Assembly: GCA_002099365.1 (NCBI GenBank)
Contig: MSED01000002.1
Location: forward strand, 992,001 to 1,056,000
Length of the DNA: 64,000 nt
From: Phialophora verrucosa
Taxonomy: Eukaryota; Ascomycota; Eurotiomycetes; Chaetothyriales; Herpotrichiellaceae
Direction of reading: 5' to 3'
Position numbers and translations under genes: made by a program. Below, one piece after another: positions 1-11,622 of this stretch (position 1 is the stretch's first letter; every line of letters starts with the position of its first letter). The notes under the pieces are model-generated. The model did not search any database. It worked only from the letters and a program-made list of their open reading frames with translations, and was not told the origin of the DNA.

Positions 1-1867
1 GCTGAAGCCGAAAAGAGCTGAGGGACTTCTCACACTATCAGAACGAACTCGTACCGAGGACTGTTAATTCGAATTCTTCATCGCCTCCCACCAGTGTCAG
101 CCCACATCTGCAAGTGCACCCTGCGAGCCTGTTTCGCCGTTGTGCATCTGGTTATTCTGGCTCTCGTGACTGGCTCAAAATCCCCTCTAAGCCAGACTCA
201 CCCAGTCATAGAGCGGCCTCTCAGCCATCGAACTCGTTCTGGAGCAGCTAGCGTCGTCTCTATGGCGAATTGAGGCCCTTGTTCAGCGGTGCAAATGACC
301 CAATGATCCGACTATTCCTTCCTGCATTCGTACGAGTAGGCTATCGCTCCCGACTCGTCCCTGCTTCTCTTCGTCGCAGCAAGCCATCTGTTCATCGCTG
401 GGCCACACTTGGCCACAACCAGCGCAAGACCAGCGACCCTAAGCCGTGTTCGGGCGTACAGTTTCCCACCGTCCTGGCCCTCCGGCTTTGCCCCTTCATC
501 ATCCAGTCCACTCACAAGACTCACCGTTGCGTCTCGGTGTGCATGTCGCTGCATCTCAGGCTCTCTTCACTTCTCCCTTTTCCCCTCTTCTGTTGGCTGC
601 GGTCATTTCTCAACTTCGTCTTCTCTCACTTTCACCTCACCCATACAAAAATCCTACCTCTCTCCTGTCTCTCCTCTCGCCGGGAACGTCAAACTCAACG
701 ATCTAAAACCCACCGTTGAGTCGATTGTTCCGCTGGTGCAGCCACTGTTGCTATTCTCGGTCGCCCGAAAGGATTTTCCACCCAACCCTTTGCGTTGGTA
801 ATTTCGGACCCGGGCCCACGTCCCTGCCTCAAGTGCACCCTTAGCTGACGACTCCTTGCGGTCGGCTTGATTACCACAATTTCCCACCGCACCACTGTCG
901 CCAGGCTACTGATATTTGGCCCTGCTTCGCCATACCGACCACCTCAATCGAAGCCTCCGGTCGCCCAGGCACCGCTCAACCCATCTCGTTTGTGACTTGG
1001 TGGCCAGATTGGAGCGGGTTCTTTTTGGACGGGGCATCACTCAAGAGCGCGTCACGAGTCCAGCTAGAGCCTTTGTCTTGCCTGCCTGCACTCCTGTCTA
1101 CGTTGTGCTAGTGGCTGTGTGTCGCCAAATTCGGGGTGCACCCGTCCGTCCTTGCTGAAATTCAACACCACAACACCTCTCGCTGCCTACATTTCCTCCC
1201 AATAACAAACGCAAACCTGTTCTCTCTGTCGACGACAGCAGGGTTTGTTCGTTTTGTTTGAGGAGCCATAGCGCCTCGAAGTGTTACCATTGGGTATGTT
1301 CATTTCCGCCTCAACTTCCTTTCCCAGACCAGCCAGGCCTGCCCTTTCCTAGCATTCCATTCTCTTCGCTGCGCACACCTCATTCTGACTCGGTCGCGCC
1401 TGCAGGTTTCCTGCAAGACAAAGATCCTCCTCACATCGCCGACTTGCATCCACGCAACAACCCACTCAGCCATTTCTGACGAGCTTTTCACTAAGTCTTG
1501 TCCCCCAACACTTGGTCCGATTCATTTGCGAGACCTTCCTGTCTACAACTTTCTGTCGCTGTCAACACATCCGTTAGCCCCTGCACTCAGTTTGCCGTCC
1601 AGCAAGCGGTCATCTCTAGTTCCGCTATTCGTTTGTGGGATCTTGTTCGACCATCACGTTGGTTCAAGACAATTCCCTCATTTCCATCCATGCTCTGCTT
1701 GTGAGTAGGGTCTAAACAAGAGCTTCAAGCTTCGGCTTCGACGCCTTTGGCGTGGCCGCACAGCTAGCGGAGGCAGACGGTGAGCAAAAGCTGCCTCATA
1801 AAGTTTCTGCTTCTAACCACATCCAGAGCTTCGGCTGTCTGCTTCGCTCGACTCTCTTCAACCGAGC
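1..1867. other. Upstream region of the cyclin gene, no gene seen
   Basis: No convincing coding sequence is present. The stretch is rich in short pyrimidine tracts on the + strand, typical of a fungal promoter and long 5' leader. A GTGAGT at 1701-1706 with possible acceptors before 1868 could be a leader intron, but nothing in the sequence proves it. Confidence 0.5.
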
Positions 1868-3287
1868 ATGCCTTCATACCAGAGCTGGGGCGTGGCCGCC
1901 CATCACCCAAGACTCCCACCTACACCTCCGGAGTACCAGACTGCCTACCTTACACCACTGAGTGCGGTCTCGGAGCAAGGTTTCTACCCGTCTCAAGGCT
2001 ATCAACCTCGCCGATCCCGAGATTACAATGAGAGGTATCAAGCGCCACCACCAGCCTACACTGCTCAGCCGTCTCTAACGGCACCGGTATCTCGCCACGG
2101 GCATGCTCATCCTTCTCAAGACTACACTTTCCCTCAGCCGTACCACGTCCAGGGTTCGACGTATTGGCCATCAAACGCAGTGGGCGCGCCCATCCTCCCT
2201 CCCATCCGTGTAACTGAGCCGCTTGACCACTTTGCGGCACGTTATGCTACGCAGCATAACGAGGCGAAACCCAAGGAGGACAAGCCAACTGGAGGAGTTG
2301 CGCAACACTTGGATTATGATATGGATCTCATGTCCAGCTTCGTAGCGGAGATGTCCCAGAAACTGTAAGTACAGCTTCTCCGTGTCCAGTGGACCCGTGT
2401 CTGACCAATGTCGCAGTGTAACACCAGAGTCAGCTCCAACGTCGCAATTCCGCAAATATGTCTCGCAGATCCTTTCATCTACGCGACTGCCCAGCTCCAC
2501 CATCATGCTCGGTCTCTTCTACTTGCAATCTCGGATGAAGCAAGTAAAGGAATCTGGCTCGTCAACGTCGTCTTCGGGTACCGTCTATCGAATGCTCACG
2601 ACATGCTTACTTCTCGGGAGCAAGTTCCTCGATGACAACACTTTCCAGAACCGATCCTGGGCTGAAGTTAGCAGCATTCCGGTGCAGGAGTTGAACATGA
2701 TGGAACTTCACTGGTTGACCGACTTTAACTGGGAGATCCATGGCATGATGTACGACGAAGACGAAGGGTTCTTTATGTGGGTTGAGCACTGGCATGCATA
2801 TGAGGAAAAGGCACAACTTGCGAAAGTCAAGGAAATGCAGAAGCTTGCTCCCATCGAAACAAACCTTCACCGCCATCACAGCATCCAACATCAACCTCTC
2901 ATGTCTCCAGAGGGTCCTATCCCCCCTCAGTATCAACAGGGGGCACAATACGACACTCGCTGGGTTCGACCATACATGTCAGAATACTCACCACCATCTG
3001 CTCCCCACAGCGGTCCATCTACACCGGATTATTACTCGGCTTCCTGGTCTTTTACAGCAAACGGCCCTCCTTCGTATGGTCGCCAATCCTACCACAATGA
3101 TAATGGCTCTGCGTATTCGGCTCAACGCACCCAGCTACCCACATATACTCAAACATTCGGTTACGCCTCTGGTATGACGCCAACATGGATGTCCCATGGA
3201 CCCAATTGTGGCTGCAGCCTCCACGCCAAACACTCCGACTATTATTTTAGTCACCCCGGATACGCCATGCAACCTGTGGTCGGTTAA
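1868..3287 (+). CDS. Pho80/Pcl-type cyclin
   Basis: Two exons, 1868-2364 and 2417-3287, give 455 aa. The 52-bp intron has donor GTAAGT and acceptor TCGCAG and restores frame exactly. The cyclin box lies roughly at residues 175-280 and contains the family signature SKFLDDNTFQNRSW followed by ELNMMELHWLTDFNWEIHG, which matches Pho80/Pcl cyclins. The N-terminus (Pro/Tyr-rich) and the C-terminal 170 residues (Ser/Pro/Tyr/Gln-rich) are low complexity and probably disordered. Family members bind a Pho85-like CDK and direct it in nutrient sensing, polarity or cell-cycle control; which of these applies here cannot be told. The ATG at 1868 is the first that gives a continuous reading into the cyclin domain. 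Confidence 0.85.
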
Positions 3288-4264
3288 CTTGTCATGCGAA
3301 TTCCAGCGTTCAGCGAACTACGGTCAGGCACGAAAAGTTCTTGAATTACCGATTCTTCGGTACTGTTTTACCACCCTCGATCCTCGCCTCTCAAGGAACA
3401 AATCGACCCAAGCGGGCGTGTACTCATACATCCGTTCCTGAGACGCCAACTTGGGACGATTTCCTGGGAGACGAAATTTCTCTAATTGCGTTCATCTAAC
3501 GACCTTCTATGACCGGCACTTTCTCGTCTTTCGTTTTTCTGCATCTAGAGCGAGCAACTTCCACAGAATAGAGCAAGGTTTCCATTCATTTTCAATCACG
3601 ACGGGGATGGCCGGGGCGGTTTTCACACGGCAGGAAAAGTCATCGAAAAGTTTTCCCGGCTCGAGCAAGTTTTTATGGTCATGGGCTGGCGTCGGGATCA
3701 AGGGACACGGATATCACGTATGGCTGTCTTTCTTACATTGTTTGCTTCCTTTATTACATGTTGCTCTACGGAGTACTCTTCGACACAGAAACGATGCTAG
3801 AAGAGCATGAGTTGCGAGGATGCTTGCATAGCGAGGCATCTGGGGATGGTTGACTGAGCTGAATCGACATTCTTGTAATTAGCTATGTGAAATGAGGGCA
3901 GTCGGTCCGATGAACGAGGTTGGAATGTGCACCAGTGCTATTCAGCTAGGGCTTGAGGAGACCTCTTGAAGGTCTGAATCTGCTTGCACGGAAAAACGAG
4001 GTACCTTGCACGGTGGTGGTTGGCATGCCAGGAACCACAGAACATGGTCGGTCGACGTTGTCATGGACCTGCTGTTCGTCTTCTTTTATTTCACGGCCGA
4101 GACTCACGCTCGGATGGACGGGATATACCCCTGATAGACTATCGCATTGTGCTTTCAAGCTTTGCCTGCAAGACAACAACAAACAGAATACAAAAAATAA
4201 GACGGTTGGCCAGAGGTTGCTGATGCAGAAAACTCCCAAACATTCATTTGATTTTGTGACCAAA

Positions 4265-4270
4265 CACGTG
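4265..4270. promoter_or_regulatory. CACGTG E-box upstream of rpt5
   Basis: A palindromic CACGTG about 300 bp upstream of the rpt5 start. bHLH factors of the Cbf1/Pho4/SREBP types bind this core. Function here is inference. Confidence 0.35.
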
Positions 4271-4353
4271 CGAAGAAGGCGTGATGTCTGGCTGGATTCG
4301 CCCGATTCATGATTCGGCGCTGGTGGCCAGGCTGCGACGAGTGACGAGTGAAG

Positions 4354-4361
4354 TCACGTGA
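4354..4361. promoter_or_regulatory. TCACGTGA palindrome upstream of rpt5
   Basis: An 8-bp perfect palindrome about 210 bp before the rpt5 ATG and the second CACGTG in this promoter. TCACGTGA is the preferred form for Cbf1-like and related bHLH proteins. A near match to the start of the yeast proteasome element (GGTGGC) occurs at about 4323, but it lacks the AAA tail. Confidence 0.4.
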
Positions 4362-4571
4362 TCCATGGAGCGTGTTTCGCCGCAGCGACTCTCCAACTTC
4401 GACTGCGAGCTTCCCTCTCCATGTGTGTAATCAATTCAAACACGATCCCAGATCCTGATTGATTCGTCCCTCGCCTTCCCATCTCCTCCTCGTATCTTCC
4501 ACATCTCCAAGAACATCGTCGTTGCCGGATTCCGTCCTGAGCTAATTCTACTCGCTCAAACAACCCCAAAG

Positions 4572-6086
4572 ATGTCGACGCTCGAGGATCTTGATGACTT
4601 GGAGCGTGATGAGAAGGAGCAGAAAAAGGACGGTGATGACAAAGACAAAAAGTCGTCGCAGAATGGCGACTCAAAGGACGCGGAGATGAAAGACGCAGAG
4701 CCCGACAAGAAGGATGAAGATGAACAGTACATTGACGACGAGATCCTGCAGTCAAGTACAAGAGACATTATCAACAGGCGGCGACTGCTGGAGAACGAGA
4801 TGAAGATTCTCAAGAGCGAATTCCAGCGATTAAAGCACGAGGAAACTACCATGAAGGAAAAGATAAAGGACAACTTGGAGAAGATCGAGAACAACCGGTG
4901 AGTGTCGCGCTCGTGAGCGAGGCGAGTTGGATGGCTAACGTATTCGCTGGGCAGACAATTACCCTACCTTGTCGGCAACGTCGTCGAACTCCTCGATCTA
5001 GATGTCGAAGCCGAAGCGGCAGAAGAAGGTGCAAACATCGATCTCGATGCCACGCGTGTGGGCAAGTCTGCCGTGATCAAAACCAGTACCCGACAGACCA
5101 TCTTTCTGCCGTTGATCGGCCTGGTTGACCACGATAAGTTGAAGCCCGCCGACCTGATTGGCGTCAACAAGGACTCATACCTCGTCTTGGACACACTCCC
5201 TGCCGAATACGATTCGAGAGTCAAGGCGATGGAAGTCGACGAGAAGCCGACGGAGAAATACACTGATGTCGGTGGTCTGGACAAACAGATTGAAGAACTT
5301 GTGGAAGCAGTTGTGTGGCCCATGAAAGAAGCGGAGCGTTTCAAGAAGCTCGGCATCAAGGCCCCCAAGGGTGCTCTGATGTACGGGCCTCCCGGGACGG
5401 GCAAGACACTGCTCGCTCGTGCTTGCGCAGCTCAGACAAACGCCACTTTCCTCAAACTTGCGGGCCCTCAGCTTGTTCAGATGTTCATTGGTGACGGCGC
5501 GAAACTGGTGCGCGACTGTTTCGCCCTGGCGAAGGAGAAGGCGCCTTCGATCATCTTCATTGACGAACTGGATGCGGTCGGTACCAAGCGCTTCGACTCG
5601 GAGAAGAGTGGCGATCGAGAGGTTCAGCGGACCATGTTGGAGTTGCTCAACCAGTTGGATGGGTTTGCCTCGGATGAGAGAATCAAAGTGTTAGCCGCCA
5701 CGAATCGAGTCGACGTGCTGGATCCTGCTTTGCTTCGGTCCGGTCGTTTGGATCGAAAGATTGAGTTCCCCCTGCCGAATGAGGAGTCACGGGCCCAGAT
5801 CTTGCGAATTCATTCGCGGAAGATGACTATCGACGAGGGGAACATCAACTTTGATGAATTAGCGAGGTCGACGGACGAGTTTGGCGGTGCTCAGCTCAAG
5901 GCTGTTTGTGTAGAAGCTGGTAAGTCATGGTCTCTGGCCACAACCCGGCAAACTGTTGCTGACTACTATTGCGTAGGCATGATTGCCCTTCGAAAAGGCC
6001 AGTCGAAAGTCAACCACGAATCCTACGTCGAGGCTATTGCTGAGGTGCAAGCAAAGAAGAAAGACACGGTCAACTTCTACGCTTAG
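4572..6086 (+). CDS. rpt5: 26S proteasome regulatory ATPase subunit Rpt5 (6A)
   Basis: Exons 4572-4897, 4955-5919 and 5977-6086 encode 466 aa. Both introns are 57 bp (GTGAGT...GCAG and GTAAGT...GTAG). Rpt5 is one of six AAA+ ATPases in the base ring of the 19S particle that unfolds ubiquitinated substrates and opens the 20S gate. The protein shows an acidic/Lys-rich N-terminus, a coiled coil around residues 60-105, an OB-type domain, and an AAA module with Walker A GPPGTGKT, Walker [10 protein letters not shown], the second region of homology [21 protein letters not shown], and the C-terminal gate-opening HbYX-type tail FYA that marks Rpt5. The second intron has no in-frame stop, so retention would insert 19 residues just before the final helical bundle. 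Confidence 0.97.
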
Positions 6087-6837
6087 CCTTGTCGTAGCAA
6101 CTACCAGACCAGCTTTTGGAGTTGGCTGCACAGGGCGGAGCGTGTACTATTATATCCAGCATGGAAAAGGCCTGCAGATAGAGTTTCGTCTTTGCCAGGG
6201 AAAGCCGTCGAGGTACGGGTGGCCAGCGTCTATTTGAAAGTCATGGAACACTGCTAGACGAACCTCTCTCCTTCATAGAAGCTGTGTCTGCGCTGCTTAC
6301 ATATCTGGCAAGGGTGCTGGATTCTTTCTCCTCGAGCTCATCGAGGCGACCTGTCCTCGCAATTTTTCCGGTTACCCATTCCTCTACAGCAAGGCCTCCG
6401 CGTATGCCTAATAGACTTGTTGCGAGCCGTCCAGCAAGACTTGCATTGACGGGGGTTGTGTCCATCGCTACCGCACTTCCCATTGGCCCGCAGCGGACGC
6501 CATCCCAGTTCCGACAATCTTGGACACGCGCATCTGCCATGACCAAGTTTTGCGGCTTCCCAACATAACAATTTACCTTTGTAATCTCTGGTTTACATCC
6601 TTGACTTTGCACGTCTGGAATGCGTCTGGACCTGCCGATAGGCGACAGTCCCGATCGCGGGCACATTATCATGCATACCTATTTTAGGAGCAGGCGAGAG
6701 CGGCTGTCCCCTGGCCTGGCTCCGACATACATACAATCATCCCTGGCGAGCGAAACATTTGCTGATAATCTGACGCTGACCCGGACTGGTTCGACTGAGC
6801 ACAGTCAATCGACACTTCCGCCCATGATTACACGGAC
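6087..6837. other. Intergenic region
   Basis: Contains the 3' flank of rpt5 and the leader/promoter of the F-box-like gene. Short ORFs on both strands have no family resemblance. Nothing else is seen. Confidence 0.5.
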
Positions 6838-9528
6838 ATGGCACTTGTAATCAACTATGCACGAGACGGCTCTTTCGAGCAGCATATCCCCGCCATGGTC
6901 TCCCAAGCTCAGGTGCCCTCCAGAGCATACCATGAGCAGGTGGAGATCGGTACACCTGTTTTACGAACTACATCCCTTCCGCCGTCAATGTCTCCCGGCA
7001 TGTCACGTTATACCCTCGAGCCAGTGTTTTCAGTTCGTCCGGCAGGAGTTAAGTGGAAGAAGTTGCCATCGTCCATGCTGAGGCTTGTGCTTGAACATCT
7101 TAGGCGTATTCATCTTGGTCCGATGTCCTCTTCTTGTTCAACCTGCTATATGAGAGATTTGACTTCCATCCAACTCACTTGTAAGGCATGGTTCTCGGAT
7201 GCGCAGCGGATGCTGTGAGTATGCACATCCACCCTGTGTGCTGTCGCTAAGTCACACAGATATACGGATATCCAGATCGTCGGCCAAGATGATTCAGCAA
7301 TGCTTCTGAAATGGAAGCTCTCCCGTGCGGCACGCCTCATCCGCCTTCGTTCAACGCTCCGTTCCAGGCCGCTTCTGGCGGCGTTAGTGAAGACAATCCA
7401 CGTGCCCGATCCGAACATACCTTTGTACCTTACCGGAGGGGACCCCAATCCAGAGTACGACGCATATATTTGCACCGTTGCGTCCGTCGTCATGACGTGC
7501 CCCAACCTAGAAGCACTTACCGGATTCTATTGCTTCTACAATCACACCTTTGACAGGTTGACGCACGCGCTCTCGACGAGAAAGCAGCTACGGCAACATG
7601 CCTGGATCATCGCCGAGAATGACGATGTCACAAAAAGGGGTCAGACTCAATTACCTCCCGGCCTGCTGGACGAGGCCCAGACATATCAGTTTACGCTATA
7701 CCACGACCGATGGAGACAGCTTGAAACCCTTCTCCTCTGTTCACCAGGGGGGCACGGTGTCATTGAGCATGAACTTTTCATCCGGGTCCTTCATTCCTTA
7801 CCTGCGCTCAAGAACTTGTGTATCTCCTCTTTTGATACAGACGACTTCCACGATACGACGCTCCTTTCGCTTCCTCCTTGGCTCACCACCTTACGCCTGG
7901 AGGAGTGCTTAGGAGTGACAGACAGCGGATTGACACGATGGGCTGCGAACCCCAATGCAGCGCAGATGGAGCGGTTGAGCCTTCTGCATCAGAACATCAC
8001 GAGTGTGTTGACCATATCGAAGATACTTGCGAGCCTGGATCGACTGGTCAAATTCACCATCGTGCAGAACGACATCGTGCCTTCACTACCTCAGGAAACG
8101 CGGCAGGTGCTTGTGCAGCCCGTGTTGGCCTCGAAATCGTTACAATTCATGCACTGGGATATCTCGCACCCAAAAGCAGGGGCTGCTGATGATCCGGATA
8201 ACTCTTACGCGGGACGAGGTCAGACAACTCCAAACATGCATTTAGCACTTTCAGTCTCACACCAAGGCTTTCCCCGTCTGCGGCGACTGCGAGCACCGCG
8301 AGATACATCTCCCCCTGGCATTTTGCAGTCCGTGTGCCAACCTCTGGATGGCAGCATCACTTTGCCAGGTGATGCATCTCATGCATACCACTACCGGCAA
8401 TTGAGAAGATCGAGCTCTTTGCGAGCGGCTCGTCTGCGAGCTCACAGAATCGAGGCTCATCAAAATACCAGTAGCCGTGCACCGGCTTCCAGAGTCGAGG
8501 ATCTGCGACACGCTCTGTCAATTGCCAAAGACACCCCACAGCCACAGGCGCAGATTTCAACGAGTGACTCATCAACATCCACACTTGGGTCCTGGAGGAC
8601 TGTCGGCTCCAACAGTTCGAAAGGGAGCGGCGTCGCTAATCAAATTTCTGGATCTGGGCCGGTTTCGCCGCTTACCGCAAGCCAGAATCACTTCTCGCCA
8701 CTGGCTCCAGATGATGGCATCGTATCGCCAATCGCGGGTGATCAAGGCCACGTGTATATTGCTGGCGGAGACTCAGACAAGCAAGCAGTCACCGGGCCAC
8801 AAAGAGGTTACCGCGAGGAACGCATGAGGCGGTCTAGTTTCTGTCGATGTACCCCGAGTCCAAAGGGGAACAGGGATAGCATATGCATGTGTAACGCTCT
8901 TGGAGGCCCACGGCGGGAGGAAGGAACGGATACTGTCACCCTGCCGCCACGAAGTCCCTTTCGGCCTAGACAGGCTCATGCCCGAAGCCCTCCGCGGACT
9001 CGCTTCCCAAGCCTTGCGATAAGGACACGCCAAAGAAGCCGTCCCCTTCTCTACCTTAGACCTGACGTACCTGGTCACGACAGAAATGGAGGCTTAGTTG
9101 GATGGGGCGAGCTCCTGCGAATCAGAGAGAAAGCCAGAGTGAGCACGAGCAGCCAAAGAGCACGAGAAAATGCGCAGCGAAGTTTCAGAAGCGGCGTTGA
9201 CGAGAACAGTGATGAGGATGAGCAAGGGGACGGAGAAAATGCATCCGAGCCCATGTGTACAGGCTGCTCAGCATGGCACATTCAACCGCAGGGCCAACCT
9301 GGCGAAGTTTCGGTGCTGAAGAAAATAGTATCCGCGTCTTCGGCAGCAAGTGGTGGTGCAACACAAGCAAGATCAAGGTCGAAGTCGAAATCATTCTCGA
9401 GACTGAGCTTTTCAGCTGGAGTGAAAGGATCCGACAAGGGCACAATGCCCAATAGGCCGCTGCGCAGGCATGTCGCCCGTCCTAAGGGGTACAGGGGTGG
9501 ATGTGTAGTTCTTGATGACTTCTTCTGA
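6838..9528 (+). CDS. F-box-like protein with leucine-rich middle region
   Basis: Exons 6838-7214 and 7260-9528 (45-bp intron, GTGAGT...CACAG) give 881 aa. Residues about 75-130 fit a degenerate fungal F-box: a LPSSMLRLVLEHL helix followed by the LTSIQLTCKAWFSDAQRMLY signature. The middle (to about residue 410) has spaced leucines resembling imperfect leucine-rich repeats, for example LPALKNLCISSF and LTTLRLEECLGVTDSG. The remaining ~470 residues are Ser/Arg/Gly-rich and probably disordered, with a Cys cluster (CRCTPSPKGNRDSICMC) near 660. F-box proteins recruit substrates to SCF ubiquitin ligases; the substrate is unknown. An alternative start at codon 20 (Met) would leave the domain intact. 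Confidence 0.7.
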
Positions 9529-10216
9529 ATACCGAAGACACGTTACCTGTGACTCCTTGTACGACAAGAGTGTTGCTACAGTACGCACAGCGACATTCCA
9601 GATGGAGATTAAGAGCAACAGTTACTCACAGACTGACATAATGCCGGTGCATGGCATGGTATGCACTGCAACTCGTCCGCCTGTGCTTTGACGGCGCGTC
9701 TAAAGTACAGCAAGCATCTAAGCAGTGCGAGTTGTCGTAACTAGGTATTACTGTAGTTGATAACTCCGGGCGGCGATGTCTAATCGTCTGGGTGCTCGGC
9801 CTTTCGAGACGCCGAACACGCACGATCGATCGCATAATCCGCGTCCGGCGAATGGAAGAATTTCAGGCCGATGAGCTCTTTCCTCGTGCGTCCTCGATGG
9901 ATTGATTGGCCATGGCCATTACCAAGCCGACCGCATACCATGTCGGTGGCCCGATGGCGTGAGGTCTACGAGTCCTACGCGATGACTTGGTCGCGGCTCC
10001 AAAGATACGTATATTAAGAGGTGAGTTGAGGGATGAAGGAGATGTCCAAGCAAGCATTGCACCCACAGGAATCCCTTGAGCAGACGCCATAATTCTTCGC
10101 TGCGGTTTATAGTAAGAACATTTCCATCTCCACACTTTCGAGGACGACAAGGTCAATAGACTTCAAAGTCAACTTCAACCTCAACTTGGTCACTTCTTGG
10201 ATATAGTCATCACACC
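9529..10216. other. Intergenic region before the divergent SDR gene
   Basis: No coding sequence recognised. A TA-rich stretch around 10005-10018 (ACGTATATTAAGAG), about 200 bp before the next ATG, could act as a TATA element. Confidence 0.4.
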
Positions 10217-11266
10217 ATGGTCTCCCTCTCCGACATCTACCTCAACAACAGCTCCCTCCAAAGTTCCGGTTCTGGTCCCACGGTCGCGCTCCTCGGCGCC
10301 ACAGCCGGCATTGGCCTCGCAACCTTCCATGCCCTGCTAAAGCACACCACCTCGCCGACAATCTACCTCGTCGGCCGCGATGCATCGCGACTGGACGAAC
10401 TCATCGCCTCGGCCCAGAAATTGTACCCCAACCCGGGGGCCACCGTCGTGCCAATCGTCACGGGGGATCTCACGCTCGTCCAGAACGCCGAAGCCGCGGC
10501 GCGACAGATCGCATCCCTCACATCGCGGCTCGACCTCGTCATCATGTCGCCGGGCTACCTGTCGTTCAGCGCCACGCCCGACTTCTCCCCCGAAGGCCTC
10601 GACCGGATCACCAGCGTGCGGTTCCACGCGCGGATGCGCTTCCTCGTCACGCTGCTGCCGGCGCTGCGCGCGGCGCCGAACCCGCGCGTCGTCAGCGTGC
10701 TGGCCGCCGGGCAGGAAGGGCCGCTCGTCCTCGACGACCTGGCCATGACGCGCCCCGGCACCTACGGGCCCCTCTACGCCGCGAGCGCGGCCGCCACGAT
10801 GACGACGCTGTTCTTCGAAGAATTGGCCGCCAGGCCCGCCAACGACAAGCTCGTCTTCCTGCACATCTTCCCCGGTCTCGTGGGCACGGGGCTGAGGGTC
10901 GTCAATTCCGGCTGGGCCATGGCTCTGTTGTGGGACTGGATTGTCCGGCCGCTGTTCAAGGTCCTGGGCTCGACGGCCGAGGATGCAGGCGAGAGGGTCC
11001 TCTTTGCGGCGACGAGTGGGCGGTTCAGGCGCGTTAGGGCCGCGGACGCTGACAGCCTGGCCGGCACGTTGGTCCAGAGGGGCAGTAACGGTGTGTTGGG
11101 CAGCGGTGTCTATCTCGTAGGCGAGAAGTCAGAGGTCGTCAAAGCACAGGGAGGAGGGAAAGATGTGCTGCAGACGCTGAGAGACCAAGGGGCCGCGAAG
11201 AAGGTGTATGATTATACGATGGGAGAGTTTGAGAGGATCGAGAAGATCGAGAAGATGAGAGGATGA
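10217..11266 (+). CDS. Divergent short-chain dehydrogenase/reductase lacking canonical catalytic residues
   Basis: A single exon of 349 aa. The N-terminal Rossmann fold is clear: VALLGATAGIGLATF carries the GxxxGxG nucleotide-binding loop at about residues 27-33, followed by a VGRD segment where cofactor specificity is set. The usual SDR catalytic set is altered. The Tyr region reads YAASA, so the Lys of YxxxK is Ala, and the strand that normally carries the catalytic Ser reads VVSVLAAG. A C-terminal extension of about 100 residues contains a hydrophobic segment (WAMALLWDWIVRPLF) that may contact membrane. It may be a reductase using a different active site, or a non-catalytic relative. The substrate is unknown and neighbouring genes give no pathway hint. 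Confidence 0.75.
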   Translation: MVSLSDIYLNNSSLQSSGSGPTVALLGATAGIGLATFHALLKHTTSPTIYLVGRDASRLDELIASAQKLYPNPGATVVPIVTGDLTLVQNAEAAARQIASLTSRLDLVIMSPGYLSFSATPDFSPEGLDRITSVRFHARMRFLVTLLPALRAAPNPRVVSVLAAGQEGPLVLDDLAMTRPGTYGPLYAASAAATMTTLFFEELAARPANDKLVFLHIFPGLVGTGLRVVNSGWAMALLWDWIVRPLFKVLGSTAEDAGERVLFAATSGRFRRVRAADADSLAGTLVQRGSNGVLGSGVYLVGEKSEVVKAQGGGKDVLQTLRDQGAAKKVYDYTMGEFERIEKIEKMRG

Positions 11267-11380
11267 GGGGGATGATTCTGAGAGTGAGAGAGAGGGTAAT
11301 TGATTTGATTGTGAGAGGGCGCGGGTGATTATGAATGACGAGGAGGAGGGCGCGGGAGTATCCTAATTAAAACTGACGTT

Positions 11381-11622
11381 GATTGATGAGATGGACTATA
11401 TCGATTAATGAGATGGACTATATCGATTAATGAGATGGACTATATCGATTAATGAGATGGACTATATCGATTAATGAGATGGACTATATCGATTAATGAG
11501 ATGGACTATATCGATTAATGAGATGGACTATATCGATTAATGAGATGGACTATATCGATTAATGAGATGGACTATATCGATTAATGAGATGGACTATATC
11601 GATTAATGAGATGGACTATATC
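11381..11622. repeat. 22-bp minisatellite, 11 tandem copies
   Basis: Eleven head-to-tail copies of a 22-bp unit containing GAGATGGACTATATCG and the overlapping palindromes ATCGAT and ATTAAT. All copies look identical except the first, which has G for A in GATTGATGAG. The array starts about 115 bp after the SDR stop codon. It is followed directly by a short imperfect inverted copy (GATCTCATTGATG, 11623-11635). The unit length is not a multiple of three, and short ORFs running out of it are not genes. Confidence 0.97.

Larger units (their letters stand above)
3288..4571. other. Intergenic region between the cyclin and rpt5
   Basis: This holds the 3' flank of the cyclin gene and the promoter of rpt5. 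No ORF resembles a protein. Two CACGTG hexamers, listed separately, lie in the last 310 bases. Confidence 0.5.

Noticed and set aside
10337..10864. A 175-codon frame antisense to the SDR gene
   Set aside because: GC-rich third positions of the real gene create it; it is His/Arg/Gly/Glu-biased shadow sequence.
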